Numbered from the stretch's first letter, positions 35,399-45,024 are shown. The stretch: 64,000 nt of DNA from Flagellimonas nanhaiensis (GCF_003382275.1 NZ_QTJX01000001.1:124001-188000); one strand, 5' to 3'. Notes: generated by a model from the sequence alone, not told the origin. A program made the numbers and translations.

Positions 35399-35418
35399 TT
35401 TGCACAAATCAGTTAGTC

Positions 35419-37020
35419 ATGGAAAATACATTGATCACACCAACAGATTTACAATTCTCGAAAACAGTGACCAACTACTATCCGGAATTATTGACGGATG
35501 GTGCTTTGGAATTTTTGGTTGAACTGCACAAAAAGTTTGATAGGGAGCGATTACAGTTGTTACAGGAACGTATTCAGCAACAAATGCGATTTGATGAAGG
35601 TGTTCTGCCACAATTCCCACCAGAAACTGCCCAGACCAGAATGGCAGATTGGACGGTCAAACATATTCCACTGGATCTTCAGGATAGAAGAGTGGAAATT
35701 ACCGGTCCGGTAGAACGAAAGATGGTAATCAATGCATTGAATTCAGGAGCGAAAACTTTTATGGCCGATTTTGAGGACAGTAATTCACCAACATGGGATA
35801 ACTGCCTTCAAGGGCAACAAAACCTCATCGATGCAAATGCAAGAACCATTTCTTTTTATGATAGTAAAAAAGACAAATCATACAGTTTAAAGAATGAAGT
35901 GGCTGTGTTATTGGTAAGGCCACGGGGACTTCATTTAAATGAACGCCATGTTTTGATCAATGGAGAGGAAGCTTCGGGCAGTCTGTTTGATTTTGCACTT
36001 TATGTATACCACAATACCAGGACCTTGATGGCTCGAGGTTCGGCACCTTACTTTTATCTCCCCAAATTGGAGCACTATTTAGAGGCGAGATGGTGGGATG
36101 AGGTGTTCTCTTTTGCTGAGGAATATTTAAACGTTCCCGTAGGAACTTTCAAGGCTACGGTTTTGATCGAAACCATTACCGCCAGTTTTCAACTGGACGA
36201 AATCATCTATGAACTCAAAAATCATATCGTAGGCTTAAACTGTGGACGTTGGGACTATATTTTTTCATACATCAAAAAATTTAGGAATCATCCAGAATTC
36301 ATATTGCCAGATAGAGATCAAGTCACTATGACGGTTCACTTCATGGATGCATATTCCAAGTTGGTCATAGAGAGGTGCCATAAACGTCATATCCATGCCA
36401 TGGGAGGTATGGCGGCACAAATCCCAATAAAGGACAATCCAGCTGCCAACGAAGCAGCTTTGGAAAAAGTTAGACTTGATAAAGAGCGGGAAGTGAAGAA
36501 TGGCCATGACGGCACCTGGGTTGCACACCCTGGTCTTGTCAAGATTGCCATGGAGGAGTTTGACAAACATATGCCAGAGGCCAATCAAATTTATGTAACT
36601 GGAAGACATGGTGAAATATCTGAAGCCGATTTGATTGCCAGTCCAAACGGGTCCATTACGGAAACGGGTATAAGAAAGAACATAAATGTGGGGATTTTGT
36701 ATTTGGAATCCTGGCTCAAGGGAAATGGCTGTGTGGCCCTATATAATTTGATGGAAGATGCTGCTACGGCGGAGATTTCTCGCACACAAATATGGCAGTG
36801 GAGAAAATTTAGGGTCCAGTTGGACGATGGCAGGAAGTTTACTGACGAATTGTATACCCAAATATTTAATGAAGAAGTGGAAAAAATAACCCATTTGGTC
36901 GGGGAGGCCAATTTGGTCAACACCAAATTTGAACAAGCCTTTGAATTATTTGATCATTTGGTAAGGGCAAGGGAGTTTGAAGAATTCCTGACCTTAAAAG
37001 CCTATCAGGAAATAGCATAG
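35419..37020 (+). CDS. aceB: Malate synthase A
   Basis: Malate synthase joins glyoxylate and acetyl-CoA, the second step of the glyoxylate shunt. The 533-residue length fits the A isoform. The family signature [16 protein letters not shown] is intact, and [14 protein letters not shown] and [16 protein letters not shown] carry expected active-site acids. The aspartate base lies in the C-terminal [18 protein letters not shown] block. It is followed by aceA 85 bases later, with an inverted repeat between, and is divergent from the ScfR/RamB-type regulator. Confidence 0.97.
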   Translation: MENTLITPTDLQFSKTVTNYYPELLTDGALEFLVELHKKFDRERLQLLQERIQQQMRFDEGVLPQFPPETAQTRMADWTVKHIPLDLQDRRVEITGPVERKMVINALNSGAKTFMADFEDSNSPTWDNCLQGQQNLIDANARTISFYDSKKDKSYSLKNEVAVLLVRPRGLHLNERHVLINGEEASGSLFDFALYVYHNTRTLMARGSAPYFYLPKLEHYLEARWWDEVFSFAEEYLNVPVGTFKATVLIETITASFQLDEIIYELKNHIVGLNCGRWDYIFSYIKKFRNHPEFILPDRDQVTMTVHFMDAYSKLVIERCHKRHIHAMGGMAAQIPIKDNPAANEAALEKVRLDKEREVKNGHDGTWVAHPGLVKIAMEEFDKHMPEANQIYVTGRHGEISEADLIASPNGSITETGIRKNINVGILYLESWLKGNGCVALYNLMEDAATAEISRTQIWQWRKFRVQLDDGRKFTDELYTQIFNEEVEKITHLVGEANLVNTKFEQAFELFDHLVRAREFEEFLTLKAYQEIA

Positions 37021-37047
37021 ACTATTCAATTATAGCACAAAAACAAA

Positions 37048-37078
37048 ATCCCATGAATGGGCGAACATTACATGGGAT
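37048..37078 (+). other. Inverted repeat between aceB and aceA
   Basis: ATCCCATG (37048-37055) and CATGGGAT (37071-37078) can form an 8-bp stem with a 15-base loop in the aceB-aceA transcript. No T-run follows, so it is not a classical terminator; it may stabilise or process the mRNA. Confidence 0.5.
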
Positions 37079-37105
37079 CTTAATTCAAATTCGAAATTTA
37101 AAATT

Positions 37106-38383
37106 ATGGAAAAAAAGCAAAAGATTCAAGCGTTGCTGACAGATTGGACGGTAAATCCAAGATGGAAAGGCGTAGAAAGGCCATATACGGCAGAGGAGGT
37201 AATCACACTTAGGGGATCCTATGATATAGATTACACCATTGCCAAAATAGGGGCCGAAAAGCTTTGGAAAAAACTTAACGAGCAGGATTTTGTTGCCGGT
37301 TTGGGTGCCTTAACGGGCAATCAAGCCATCCAAGAGGTAGAGGCTGGTCTGGAAGCTATTTATTTAAGTGGATGGCAAGTGGCAGCAGATGCAAATTTGG
37401 CCGGAGAGATGTACCCCGATCAATCACTATATCCTGCCAACAGTGTACCCATGGTGGTTAAAAGAATCAATAATGCCCTGCTGAGAGCCGATCAAATACA
37501 GGTTGTGAACAAAGCAGCTAACAAAAAGGACTACCTGGTTCCCATTGTAGCCGATGCTGAGGCCGGATTTGGAGGTAACTTGAATGCTTTCGAGCTTATG
37601 AAATCCATGATTGAAAGTGGGGCAGCAGGCGTACACTTTGAGGATCAGTTGAGCTCTGCCAAAAAATGCGGACACCTGGGTGGTAAAGTATTGGTACCTA
37701 CACAGGAGGCCATCAACAAACTTATCGCGGCTAGATTGGCAGCAGATGTCATGGGCGTACCCACCGTCATTATCGCCAGAACGGACGCTGATGCGGCCAA
37801 CCTTTTGACCAGTGATATTGATGAGCGAGATCATAAATTCATTACTGGGGAACGCTCACCAGAAGGCTTTTTCTATGTAAAAAACGGATTGGAACAAGGA
37901 ATAGACCGCGGATTGAGCTATGCTCCCTTTGCAGATTTGCTATGGTTGGAGACCTCTACCCCTGATTTGGAGCAAGCTAGGAAATTCGCAGAAGGAATCC
38001 ATGCCAAATTCCCTAATAAAATGTTGGCTTATAACTGTTCGCCATCATTCAATTGGGCGGCAAAACTGAGCATAGAAGAAATGGAGACCTTTAGGGAGGA
38101 ACTTGCTGCCATGGGCTATAAGTTCCAGTTTATCACCCTTGCGGGGTTCCATGCCTTGAACACAAGTATGTTTGAACTGAGCAAATCTTACAAAGAGCGC
38201 GGAATGGCAGGTTATTCTGAACTTCAGCAAAGAGAATTTGCCTTACAGGAATCTGGATTCAAAGCGGTTAAACACCAAGGTTTTGTTGGAACCACATATT
38301 TTGATAGCGTCCAGAATATAGTAACCTCGGGAACAGCTAGTACAGTTGCTATGAAAGGAAGTACGGAGACATCTCAATTTTGA
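37106..38383 (+). CDS. aceA: Isocitrate lyase
   Basis: Isocitrate lyase splits isocitrate to glyoxylate and succinate. The 425 residues match the short bacterial form. The catalytic signature [11 protein letters not shown] is present, as are [19 protein letters not shown] and the C-terminal [10 protein letters not shown]. It lies downstream of aceB on the same strand, completing the shunt that allows growth on acetate or fatty acids. A hairpin terminator follows. Confidence 0.98.
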   Translation: MEKKQKIQALLTDWTVNPRWKGVERPYTAEEVITLRGSYDIDYTIAKIGAEKLWKKLNEQDFVAGLGALTGNQAIQEVEAGLEAIYLSGWQVAADANLAGEMYPDQSLYPANSVPMVVKRINNALLRADQIQVVNKAANKKDYLVPIVADAEAGFGGNLNAFELMKSMIESGAAGVHFEDQLSSAKKCGHLGGKVLVPTQEAINKLIAARLAADVMGVPTVIIARTDADAANLLTSDIDERDHKFITGERSPEGFFYVKNGLEQGIDRGLSYAPFADLLWLETSTPDLEQARKFAEGIHAKFPNKMLAYNCSPSFNWAAKLSIEEMETFREELAAMGYKFQFITLAGFHALNTSMFELSKSYKERGMAGYSELQQREFALQESGFKAVKHQGFVGTTYFDSVQNIVTSGTASTVAMKGSTETSQF

Positions 38384-38408
38384 TGTTTATTCTCGACAGT
38401 TGGTTGGT

Positions 38409-38439
38409 AAATGCCCCATTTTTGGGGCATTTGTTTTTT
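38409..38439 (+). terminator. Terminator of aceA
   Basis: A 10-bp stem AAATGCCCCA / TGGGGCATTT with loop TTTT, followed by GTTTTTT, starting 26 bases after the aceA stop. Confidence 0.9.
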
Positions 38440-38534
38440 ATATCACAAAAAAGTTAAAAAAATCTTAAAAAACGTTACAGGATTCACCCTATTAACTTTT
38501 AACTTAGACTGAGTGGTTTTTAGAATACTAGTAA

Positions 38535-38717
38535 ATGTTTAAGCGTTTTATTGAGAAAATTGGGATCATGAATTTCATCATGATTCTGGTTGTACTATCC
38601 ATAATCATTGTTTCCGAGATGATGTTTCTCAACGGGAAAAAATTGGAAGCAATTTTTATAGCGTTATGGGCGCCCACCATATTGGGCTTTATGAATTACT
38701 TTAAACACAAGGAATAA
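38535..38717 (+). CDS. 60-residue two-helix membrane protein
   Basis: The product begins with a short basic segment (MFKRFIEKIG), then two hydrophobic helices (about 12-32 and 39-55), and ends KHKE. No family is recognised. Its stop overlaps the start of a second tiny membrane protein by one base (TAATG), so the two are probably made together. It stands alone after the aceA terminator. Confidence 0.65.
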   Translation: MFKRFIEKIGIMNFIMILVVLSIIIVSEMMFLNGKKLEAIFIALWAPTILGFMNYFKHKE

Positions 38718-38809
38718 TGGATTTTATTTTGATTTATTCCCTTATTGTGGCCGTTATCTTTATTATATGGTTCATTTTCATTGTAAGGATGTACAATAAA
38801 ATAAAGTGA
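38717..38809 (+). CDS. 30-residue single-helix membrane peptide
   Basis: Starting at the ATG within TAATG (38717-38719), the frame encodes 30 residues: an approximately 22-residue hydrophobic helix (DFILIYSLIVAVIFIIWF...) and a basic end RMYNKIK, then TGA. Coupling to the upstream 60-residue membrane protein and the clean helix-plus-basic-tail layout support a real gene. Size and form are like small subunits of membrane complexes, but nothing ties it to one. Confidence 0.5.
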   Translation: MDFILIYSLIVAVIFIIWFIFIVRMYNKIK

Positions 38810-38814
38810 TGTAA

Positions 38815-40176
38815 TTACAGTAAAAAGGACTCTACCTTAGGCATCATGGACTGAATGATCCGTTCTGTTTCCAAGGTGTTTTTTTGGGGAATGAGATGAG
38901 CTTCAATATCTTCCAGTGTGGAAACCTCAATCTCTTGGTCTATGAATCCATAGCCTTTATATACCCCTTCTTCGATAAGAACAACCGCACTTTCATTGGA
39001 GTCCCTTCCTTTTTCCTTGATAACCCGAATTTCAGACTCCAGACTTTTCATATGATTGATGGCATCCCAAACCTTTTGGTTGTATACATCCACTGGTTCA
39101 GAAGATGTACAGATTCCTTCACAGGATTTGATTTCATGATGGGAACAAGCTCCATGGGTCTGTTGCAAGTGACAATACTTGGGGCATAGCGCAAAATTTT
39201 TGCACATTTCTTCTAGATAGGCCCTGCAATCGGTTTGATTGTAAAATACTTTAATGGGATTGGGGATACCCTTTAGGGTATTATAGGCCAGATGTACAAT
39301 TCCGTTTCGGTCTTCGTACTGAAAGATGGCGTATTGCCTTATTGTTCGTTTTTGTGCCCTATTGTATAAAGGAAAATGTTTTTTGATTTCTGCTGATTCC
39401 ATTAACAACGCCACAAGTTCACTTCCGGATAGCGTAAAATCAATATCAGCCGTTTCCTGGCACAACTGTATTTCCTTTGAGCTTTTGTCATAAAAATGAC
39501 CCAGCACCCTTTTTTTAAGATTGATGGCCTTGCCGACATATATAATCTCCCCTTTTTGGTTTTTAAAATAATAAATACCAGGTTTTGGTGGAATGGCATC
39601 AAAAACGGACTTAGGTAAATGTGGGGGTAGGGTGGCCTCTTGACTCCGTGCATTCAAAAATTTCTGAAATACAGGTTCTGAGTCAGGCGTATTTAACAAC
39701 TTTTGAAACAAAATTGTTGTAGCATGGGCATCACCTCCAGCTCGGTGTCTATCCTTTAACGGAATTCCCACAGAAGAACACAATTTTCCCAAGCTATAGG
39801 AGTGAAGTCCTGGAATCAATTTTCGAGATAACCGAACAGTGCAGAGCTTTTTTCGAATAAAATCCACACCAATTTGTCTAAACTCTTCCTTGATCACTCC
39901 GTAATCAAAGTTCACTGCATGTGCCACAAAAATGCATCCATCTGTGATGGACAAAATATCCTCTGCAATTTCCGTAAAGGTCGGGGCATCCTGTACCATT
40001 TGATCGTCAATGCCCGTAAGTCCTGTTATAAAATATGGAATTGGACATTGCGGATTGACCAAGGTATTGTACTCCTCGATAATCTCCTGACCATCATGCT
40101 TATAAATGGCAATTTCGGTAATCTTGTTCCCCTTTATGCCGTTTCCTGTGGTCTCTATGTCGATGATAGTGTACAA
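38815..40176 (-). CDS. DnaQ-like exonuclease fused to GIY-YIG nuclease
   Basis: The 453-residue protein joins a DEDDh 3'-5' exonuclease (about 1-165; DIETTGNG with D6/E8, VAHAVNFDYG, and HRAGGDAHAT with the catalytic His/Asp) to a GIY-YIG endonuclease domain (about 208-290; PGIYYFKNQKGEIIYVGKA). The C-terminal part carries the cysteines of the UvrC/Cho-like region (CPKYCHLQQTHGACSHHE). Such fusions occur widely in Bacteroidota and are thought to act in DNA repair. The start is a TTG at 40176; no ATG fits. A decayed partial copy lies near 43620. Confidence 0.88.
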   Translation of the reverse strand: MYTIIDIETTGNGIKGNKITEIAIYKHDGQEIIEEYNTLVNPQCPIPYFITGLTGIDDQMVQDAPTFTEIAEDILSITDGCIFVAHAVNFDYGVIKEEFRQIGVDFIRKKLCTVRLSRKLIPGLHSYSLGKLCSSVGIPLKDRHRAGGDAHATTILFQKLLNTPDSEPVFQKFLNARSQEATLPPHLPKSVFDAIPPKPGIYYFKNQKGEIIYVGKAINLKKRVLGHFYDKSSKEIQLCQETADIDFTLSGSELVALLMESAEIKKHFPLYNRAQKRTIRQYAIFQYEDRNGIVHLAYNTLKGIPNPIKVFYNQTDCRAYLEEMCKNFALCPKYCHLQQTHGACSHHEIKSCEGICTSSEPVDVYNQKVWDAINHMKSLESEIRVIKEKGRDSNESAVVLIEEGVYKGYGFIDQEIEVSTLEDIEAHLIPQKNTLETERIIQSMMPKVESFLL

Positions 40177-40276
40177 ATCGAAAAAAAATGGACCTTGAAA
40201 TTAGGGATATTGTGAAAAGATGACAAATTTTGGTTTTACTTAAAATAATGTGCAATCAAGAAACATGCTTTTGCCC

Positions 40277-43200
40277 ATGGAGTACCAGATATTAAAAGTT
40301 AGCCCAGAACAAGCAGAAAGTATTCTACTACAATTATTTAATATTGAAGGAAGTGCTTCTTCATTGCCGGGTGAAATCGACTTTAACTTTAAGATAAAAA
40401 CAACAAATGGCGATGGTTATATCCTTAAAATTTCCCGAGTAGATGAGGACACGGACTATCTGGATTATCAGCAACAATTGTTGCAATATGTTGAAAAAAA
40501 AGGTGGGGAATTAATTTCCCCCAGAGTTGTTAAGGATAAAAATGGAAAAACCATTTCCGAATACACGGATGACCAGGGAAACATCAGAAAAGTTAGGTTG
40601 CTCAGCTGGATTTCGGGACGGTTATGGAGCAAGGTAAACCCCCAAATGGATGAACTGCGTTTTACTCTTGGGAAGCAATGTGGACTATTAACAACCGCCC
40701 TACAGGCATTTGACCATCCGTTGGCACATAGAGACTTTGAATGGGATGTGGCTAAGGCCCTTTGGACCAAACAACATCTTGATTTATTTAATAAGGAAGA
40801 AAAGGAAATACTCTCCTATTTTATAGAGTTGTTTGAGAATTACCAGCATTCTTATTCAAAACTTCAAAAATCGATTGTTCATAATGATGCCAATGATAAC
40901 AATATCATTGTCACGGGTGACTTGGTTAATACAAAGGTAAAAGCCTTTATTGATTATGGTGATGCGATACATACCCAGGTTATCAATGACGTGGCCATTG
41001 CATGTGCCTATGCCATCATGAACCATAATGAAGCTTTGGATGCGGCTTTGCCCATTGTAAAAGGATACCATGCTACCTTTCCTTTAACGCAAGAAGATTT
41101 AGAACATTTGTATGTAGCCATTGCCATGCGATTGGCCATTTCGGTGACCAAATCTGCGTTGAACAAAATAAAGGAACCAGACAACACCTATTTGTTGGTA
41201 AGCGAAAAACCAGCCTGGGAAGTGCTAAGAAAATGGTTTAAAATCGACCCAGATTTTGCACATTATTGTTTTCGTCAAGCTTGTGGCTTAACTGCCCATC
41301 CTCAAAAAGAAAAATTTGATGAATGGGCGCAACAAAATAGCTTTTCGCTTGAATCTCTGTTTCCAACAGCGCCCGGTAACAATGTGTTCCAGGTTGATCT
41401 CAGTGTTTCCAGTCTTTGGGTTGGACACCAAGAAGAATTCAATGATTTGGAATTGCTCCAGTTCAAATTTGAAAGACTTCAAAAAGAACATCCCGATAAA
41501 GTCATTGCAGGTGGTTATCTAGAACCTAGGGCGCTTTACACATCATCCGCTTATGATAAAGCTGGAAATAGCGGTAGAGAAAGTAGAACTGTACATCTTG
41601 GGGTCGATTTCTGGTTGCCTAGCGATACTCCGGTGCACGCCTTGTTCGATGGTGAGGTCGTAACTGCAACGAATGATGAAGGGGACAAAGAATACGGTGG
41701 CTTGGTAATTTTAAAACATAGTTTTAACCAGCTAGAGTTTTATACCCTCTACGGACATTTGTTGCCTGAAAGTGCTACTCAACATAAAATTGGAGACCTA
41801 ATTAAAAAGGGAGGGCGTATCGGTGTTTTAGGGAATTTTCCTGAGAACGGAAACTGGGCACCCCATCTTCATTTCCAAATTATGTTCTCGATGCTTGGCT
41901 ATAAAAACGATTTTCCCGGGGTGGCCTATCCTAATCAGCTAGCTGTTTGGAAAGATTTATGCCCAGACCCCAATCACCTTTTCAAAATAGAAAACCTTAA
42001 GCCACCAAAAAGAGCTGATGACAAATCTGTAATCGATTTTAGAAAAAAACATCTAGGGAAAAGTCTATCCCTTCAATATAAAAGACCAATTAAAATGGTG
42101 AGGGGCTCTGGTCAATATTTAATAGACCAACACGGGCGAAAATACTTGGATACGGTTAACAATGTGGCCCATGTTGGACATGAAAACCATGCTGTGGTCA
42201 AGGTGGGACAGCAACAAATGGCCTTGCTCAATACCAATTCCCGCTATTTACACGAAAATATCAATGCTTTGACCGAAGAACTGCTTGAAACCCTTCCACC
42301 AGAACTATCTGTTCTTCATTTTGTGAACTCTGGAAGCGAAGCAAACGAACTGGCCATTCGGATGGTTAAAGCAGTAACCGGAGAGAAGGACATTATCGCT
42401 TCTGAAGTGGGGTACCACGGAAATTCCAATATGTGTGTAGACATTAGCTCTTATAAGTTTGATGGAAAAGGAGGTTCAGGTGCACCTGAGCATACCCATA
42501 TTTTTCCATTGCCCGATGCTTTCCGTGGAAAATATAGAGGAAAAGACACTGGTAAACTATATGCCAAGGAAGTCCAGAATCAAATTGAAGCTATACATGC
42601 GAAGGGCAGAGGAATGGCCGCATTTATCATAGAACCTATCATTAGTTGTGGAGGTCAGGTTGAATTACCTGATGAGTTTCTGCGTTTGGCCTATGAACAT
42701 GTCAGAAAAGCTGGAGGGCTTTGTATTTCTGATGAGGTTCAGGTAGGCTGTGGCCGCATGGGCAGAACTTTCTGGGGTTTCCAACTGCACAATGCAACCC
42801 CTGATATTATTACCATAGGTAAACCTTTGGGCAATGGACATCCATTGGCGGCTGTGGCCTGCACGTTGGAGGTAGCGGAAAAATTTGACAATGGCATGGA
42901 GTATTTCAACACCTTTGGCGGCAATCCGGTGTCTTGCGCCATAGGAACTGAGGTGCTTCGAACCATAAAAAGGGAAAAACTACAGGAAAATGCGCATACC
43001 GTAGGAACCTTCCTTAAGGAAGAACTGAAAAAGCTAAGTCCCGAATTTCCAATACTTGGTGATGTTAGGGGACAAGGCCTCTTTTTAGGTTTTGAATTGG
43101 TGGATGCCAATTTGAAGCCACTTGGTGATAAAGCTGACTATTTGATCAACCGTATGAAGGATCATGGAATTTTGATGAGCACTGATGGCCCGGACCATAA

Positions 43201-43303
43201 TGTCATAAAAATTAAACCACCACTTGTCTTTTCTATCGAAAATGCCGAAGAACTGATTTTTTACCTAAAAAAAGTTTTTGCTGAAGATTTTATGATAGCT
43301 TAA
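40277..43303 (+). CDS. Three-domain fusion: APH kinase, M23 peptidase, class III aminotransferase
   Basis: The product is about 1008 residues from ATG 40277. GTG 40250 and ATG 40265 are alternatives. Residues about 20-340 are an aminoglycoside-phosphotransferase/hydroxylysine-kinase-like domain with VHNDANDNNIIV and FIDYGDA as catalytic loops. Residues about 430-590 are an M23 (LytM-like) metallopeptidase domain with HLGVDFWLP and HLHFQI zinc ligands. Residues about 610-1008 are a class III PLP aminotransferase-fold domain with the lysine in TIGKPLGNGHP. Kinase-phospholyase fusions of this kind resemble human hydroxylysine kinase and ethanolamine-phosphate phospho-lyase, so phosphorylation and elimination of an amino alcohol is plausible. 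What the embedded M23 domain does is unclear. Confidence 0.88.
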   Translation: MEYQILKVSPEQAESILLQLFNIEGSASSLPGEIDFNFKIKTTNGDGYILKISRVDEDTDYLDYQQQLLQYVEKKGGELISPRVVKDKNGKTISEYTDDQGNIRKVRLLSWISGRLWSKVNPQMDELRFTLGKQCGLLTTALQAFDHPLAHRDFEWDVAKALWTKQHLDLFNKEEKEILSYFIELFENYQHSYSKLQKSIVHNDANDNNIIVTGDLVNTKVKAFIDYGDAIHTQVINDVAIACAYAIMNHNEALDAALPIVKGYHATFPLTQEDLEHLYVAIAMRLAISVTKSALNKIKEPDNTYLLVSEKPAWEVLRKWFKIDPDFAHYCFRQACGLTAHPQKEKFDEWAQQNSFSLESLFPTAPGNNVFQVDLSVSSLWVGHQEEFNDLELLQFKFERLQKEHPDKVIAGGYLEPRALYTSSAYDKAGNSGRESRTVHLGVDFWLPSDTPVHALFDGEVVTATNDEGDKEYGGLVILKHSFNQLEFYTLYGHLLPESATQHKIGDLIKKGGRIGVLGNFPENGNWAPHLHFQIMFSMLGYKNDFPGVAYPNQLAVWKDLCPDPNHLFKIENLKPPKRADDKSVIDFRKKHLGKSLSLQYKRPIKMVRGSGQYLIDQHGRKYLDTVNNVAHVGHENHAVVKVGQQQMALLNTNSRYLHENINALTEELLETLPPELSVLHFVNSGSEANELAIRMVKAVTGEKDIIASEVGYHGNSNMCVDISSYKFDGKGGSGAPEHTHIFPLPDAFRGKYRGKDTGKLYAKEVQNQIEAIHAKGRGMAAFIIEPIISCGGQVELPDEFLRLAYEHVRKAGGLCISDEVQVGCGRMGRTFWGFQLHNATPDIITIGKPLGNGHPLAAVACTLEVAEKFDNGMEYFNTFGGNPVSCAIGTEVLRTIKREKLQENAHTVGTFLKEELKKLSPEFPILGDVRGQGLFLGFELVDANLKPLGDKADYLINRMKDHGILMSTDGPDHNVIKIKPPLVFSIENAEELIFYLKKVFAEDFMIA

Positions 43304-43310
43304 ATCTTAC

Positions 43311-43445
43311 TTACAATAAAACTTGTCGGTTTATGACACCCATTATGAAAAAAATGCAAATGGAAAGCACCAAACAACATATGGCTGCGTTCAGATTAGC
43401 AGGTACAGAAAATTCTTTTTTGAGATTGTTCACTATGGTTTTCAT
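43311..43445 (-). CDS. Possible 44-residue membrane peptide
   Basis: From ATG 43445 this frame gives 44 residues: a polar N-terminus (MKTIVNNLKKEFSVPANLN), one hydrophobic helix (AAICCLVLSICIFFIMGV) and a short tail. The frame extends upstream to 43499 but the ATG at 43445 fits best, with an AATCTTTG -7-like element (43469-43462) 16 bases before it. It converges with the fusion gene at an 8-base gap. No family recognised; existence is uncertain. Confidence 0.4.
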   Translation of the reverse strand: MKTIVNNLKKEFSVPANLNAAICCLVLSICIFFIMGVINRQVLL

Positions 43446-43617
43446 GGGGTAATATTTTATAACAAAGATTTGAATACCTCTTGATGGTGCCATAAGCAAT
43501 CGATAAATGCAAAAAAGGAGGGTTAAACGGTAATGGGTTGGATTTTAGTCGAAAAATGAAGCACTTTAACCAGTTTTTTTATCGGAAAATGGCGGCGGAT
43601 TAACCTTTTTTTGGCCA

Positions 43618-43706
43618 ACGAACAATTTCCTAAGCTACAGGAGTGTGGTCTACAATCAAAGTTCACCGCAAATGCCAAAAAAATGCTGTCATCTATAACT
43701 AGAAGA
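43618..43706 (-). pseudogene. Decayed fragment of a DnaQ-like exonuclease gene
   Basis: Minus-strand codons here read DDSIFLAFAVNFD joined to CRPHSCSLGNCS. The first part aligns with TDGCIFVAHAVNFDYG and the second with PGLHSYSLGKLCSS of the intact exonuclease-GIY-YIG gene at 38815-40176. At DNA level, 40 bases (43660-43699) match the intact gene at about 30 of 40 positions, and about 85 bases present in the intact copy (39820-39902) are deleted. No start or remaining domain is found, so this is a relic. Confidence 0.6.
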
Positions 43707-43711
43707 AAGGT

Positions 43712-44905
43712 TTACAACATTTTGTTCCTGTATTCCATTGGGGTCATTTGGTGTTGGCGCTTAAAAGCAACAGAGAAGTTATTGGCATGGGTGTAGCCTA
43801 CTTTTTCGGCTATGGATGCCACGGTTTCTTTGGGGTCCATAAGAAGCTCACAGGCTTTCTCAAGACGTACAGTGGTCAAAAAACCGATTACCGGAGTCTG
43901 AAATAGCGCTTTAAATCCCAATTTTACTTTGTAATCGTTTATTCCAAATTCTTTACAGAGGTCTTTTATTGAGATGTCCTCCTGAAAGTTATTTTGGATG
44001 TGGTCCTTGATTTCATAAAGCTTAAAAATATCCTCTATGTTCAAACTATCCAATTTGGAATCAGTTACCGCTTTTCCATCAGTTAAAAATGTTTGGATGG
44101 CCATAAGTTCGTTTCGCTGTATCCCAAACCATGGTAAATGGTCGCTTCCCTCGGACAATAAAAATTGAGAATTGGGAATTTGCTCATGCATAAATTTGCT
44201 ATGGCCATATTCAATGAGGCTGTCCTGTTTTCGGTGCAATAACAATGTTGGACAAGTCACTTTCTCCAAATTCTCCCGTACATCAATACCTATATTCATT
44301 TCATAGAACATTTTGGCGGTCTTTGGGCTGGCGCTTCTTCTAAGAAAACTGGCCCACTGGTTTTGCGCCCTTTGATCATTTGCTACACTTGGTGCCATCA
44401 AATTAAGACCTACAGGTTCTCCCCAATGTTCAAAAATATGCTGTTTGATTCTCTGGTGTTGTTCTTCCGAATGTCCAAACGGATAATCTTCGGACTTTAT
44501 CCATTTGGAAAAGCTTCCAACCAGAATAAGCTTGCTGACCATATTGGGATAGTTGGCCGCTAAATGTACCGCAAGTGGCCCGCCTTCAGAAAGCCCAAGA
44601 AAATTTGCAGTGCTAACACCGATAGCCGACAAGATTATCCGAAGATCATCAGCTCTTTGCTTCAAATTTGGCAATGCATTTTCATTCACGGTATCAGATA
44701 GTCCGGTACCTCGTTTATCAAACAATACCAGCTTGCTAAACGAAGCCAAATATTTGAGCCAAGCGGCCAATTGGGGAATGTTCCAACACTCCTCAATATT
44801 GGAGACCCACCCGGGAATAAAAACCAAATATTCTCCCTTTTGCCCTACTACTTGGTAGGCCAAGTTGATATCTCCAGAACGGGTATATTTTGTTTCCGGC
44901 GGCAT
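43712..44905 (-). CDS. Alpha/beta-hydrolase fused to an AraC-type DNA-binding domain
   Basis: From ATG 44905 the protein is 397 residues. Residues 1-265 are an alpha/beta hydrolase of the type elsewhere fused to adenylate cyclases and LuxR domains (YTRSGDINLAYQVVG, VFIPGWVSNIEECW, LFDKRGTGLSD). The nucleophile elbow GLSEGG (S106) and later RKQDS and EGSDHLPW supply a full Ser-Asp-His triad. Residues about 295-397 are an AraC helix-turn-helix domain (ISIKDLCKEFGIND, VASIAEKVGYTHANNFSVAFKRQ). It is divergent from the hydrolase/methyltransferase/permease operon and is its probable regulator, sensing a hydrolysable ligand. An upstream GTG-like extension to 44932 is less likely. Confidence 0.85.
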   Translation of the reverse strand: MPPETKYTRSGDINLAYQVVGQKGEYLVFIPGWVSNIEECWNIPQLAAWLKYLASFSKLVLFDKRGTGLSDTVNENALPNLKQRADDLRIILSAIGVSTANFLGLSEGGPLAVHLAANYPNMVSKLILVGSFSKWIKSEDYPFGHSEEQHQRIKQHIFEHWGEPVGLNLMAPSVANDQRAQNQWASFLRRSASPKTAKMFYEMNIGIDVRENLEKVTCPTLLLHRKQDSLIEYGHSKFMHEQIPNSQFLLSEGSDHLPWFGIQRNELMAIQTFLTDGKAVTDSKLDSLNIEDIFKLYEIKDHIQNNFQEDISIKDLCKEFGINDYKVKLGFKALFQTPVIGFLTTVRLEKACELLMDPKETVASIAEKVGYTHANNFSVAFKRQHQMTPMEYRNKML

Positions 44906-45024
44906 AGTGGGTAAATGTAAACATTGTTTCAAGGCCTAAAAAATCCTTTTCTAATAGAATTGAATCCCCAATGCAGATGCAAATGCCTATTTGACGCCCA
45001 TACTTTTGTTCAAAAGCACTGAGA

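Noticed and set aside
38535..38809. Type I toxin-antitoxin reading of the two tiny membrane proteins
   Set aside because: No antisense RNA promoter or long structured leader was seen, and two coupled frames in one strand do not fit the usual layout.
43611..43796. 61-codon plus-strand frame
   Set aside because: It is antisense to the exonuclease relic and to the end of the hydrolase-AraC gene.
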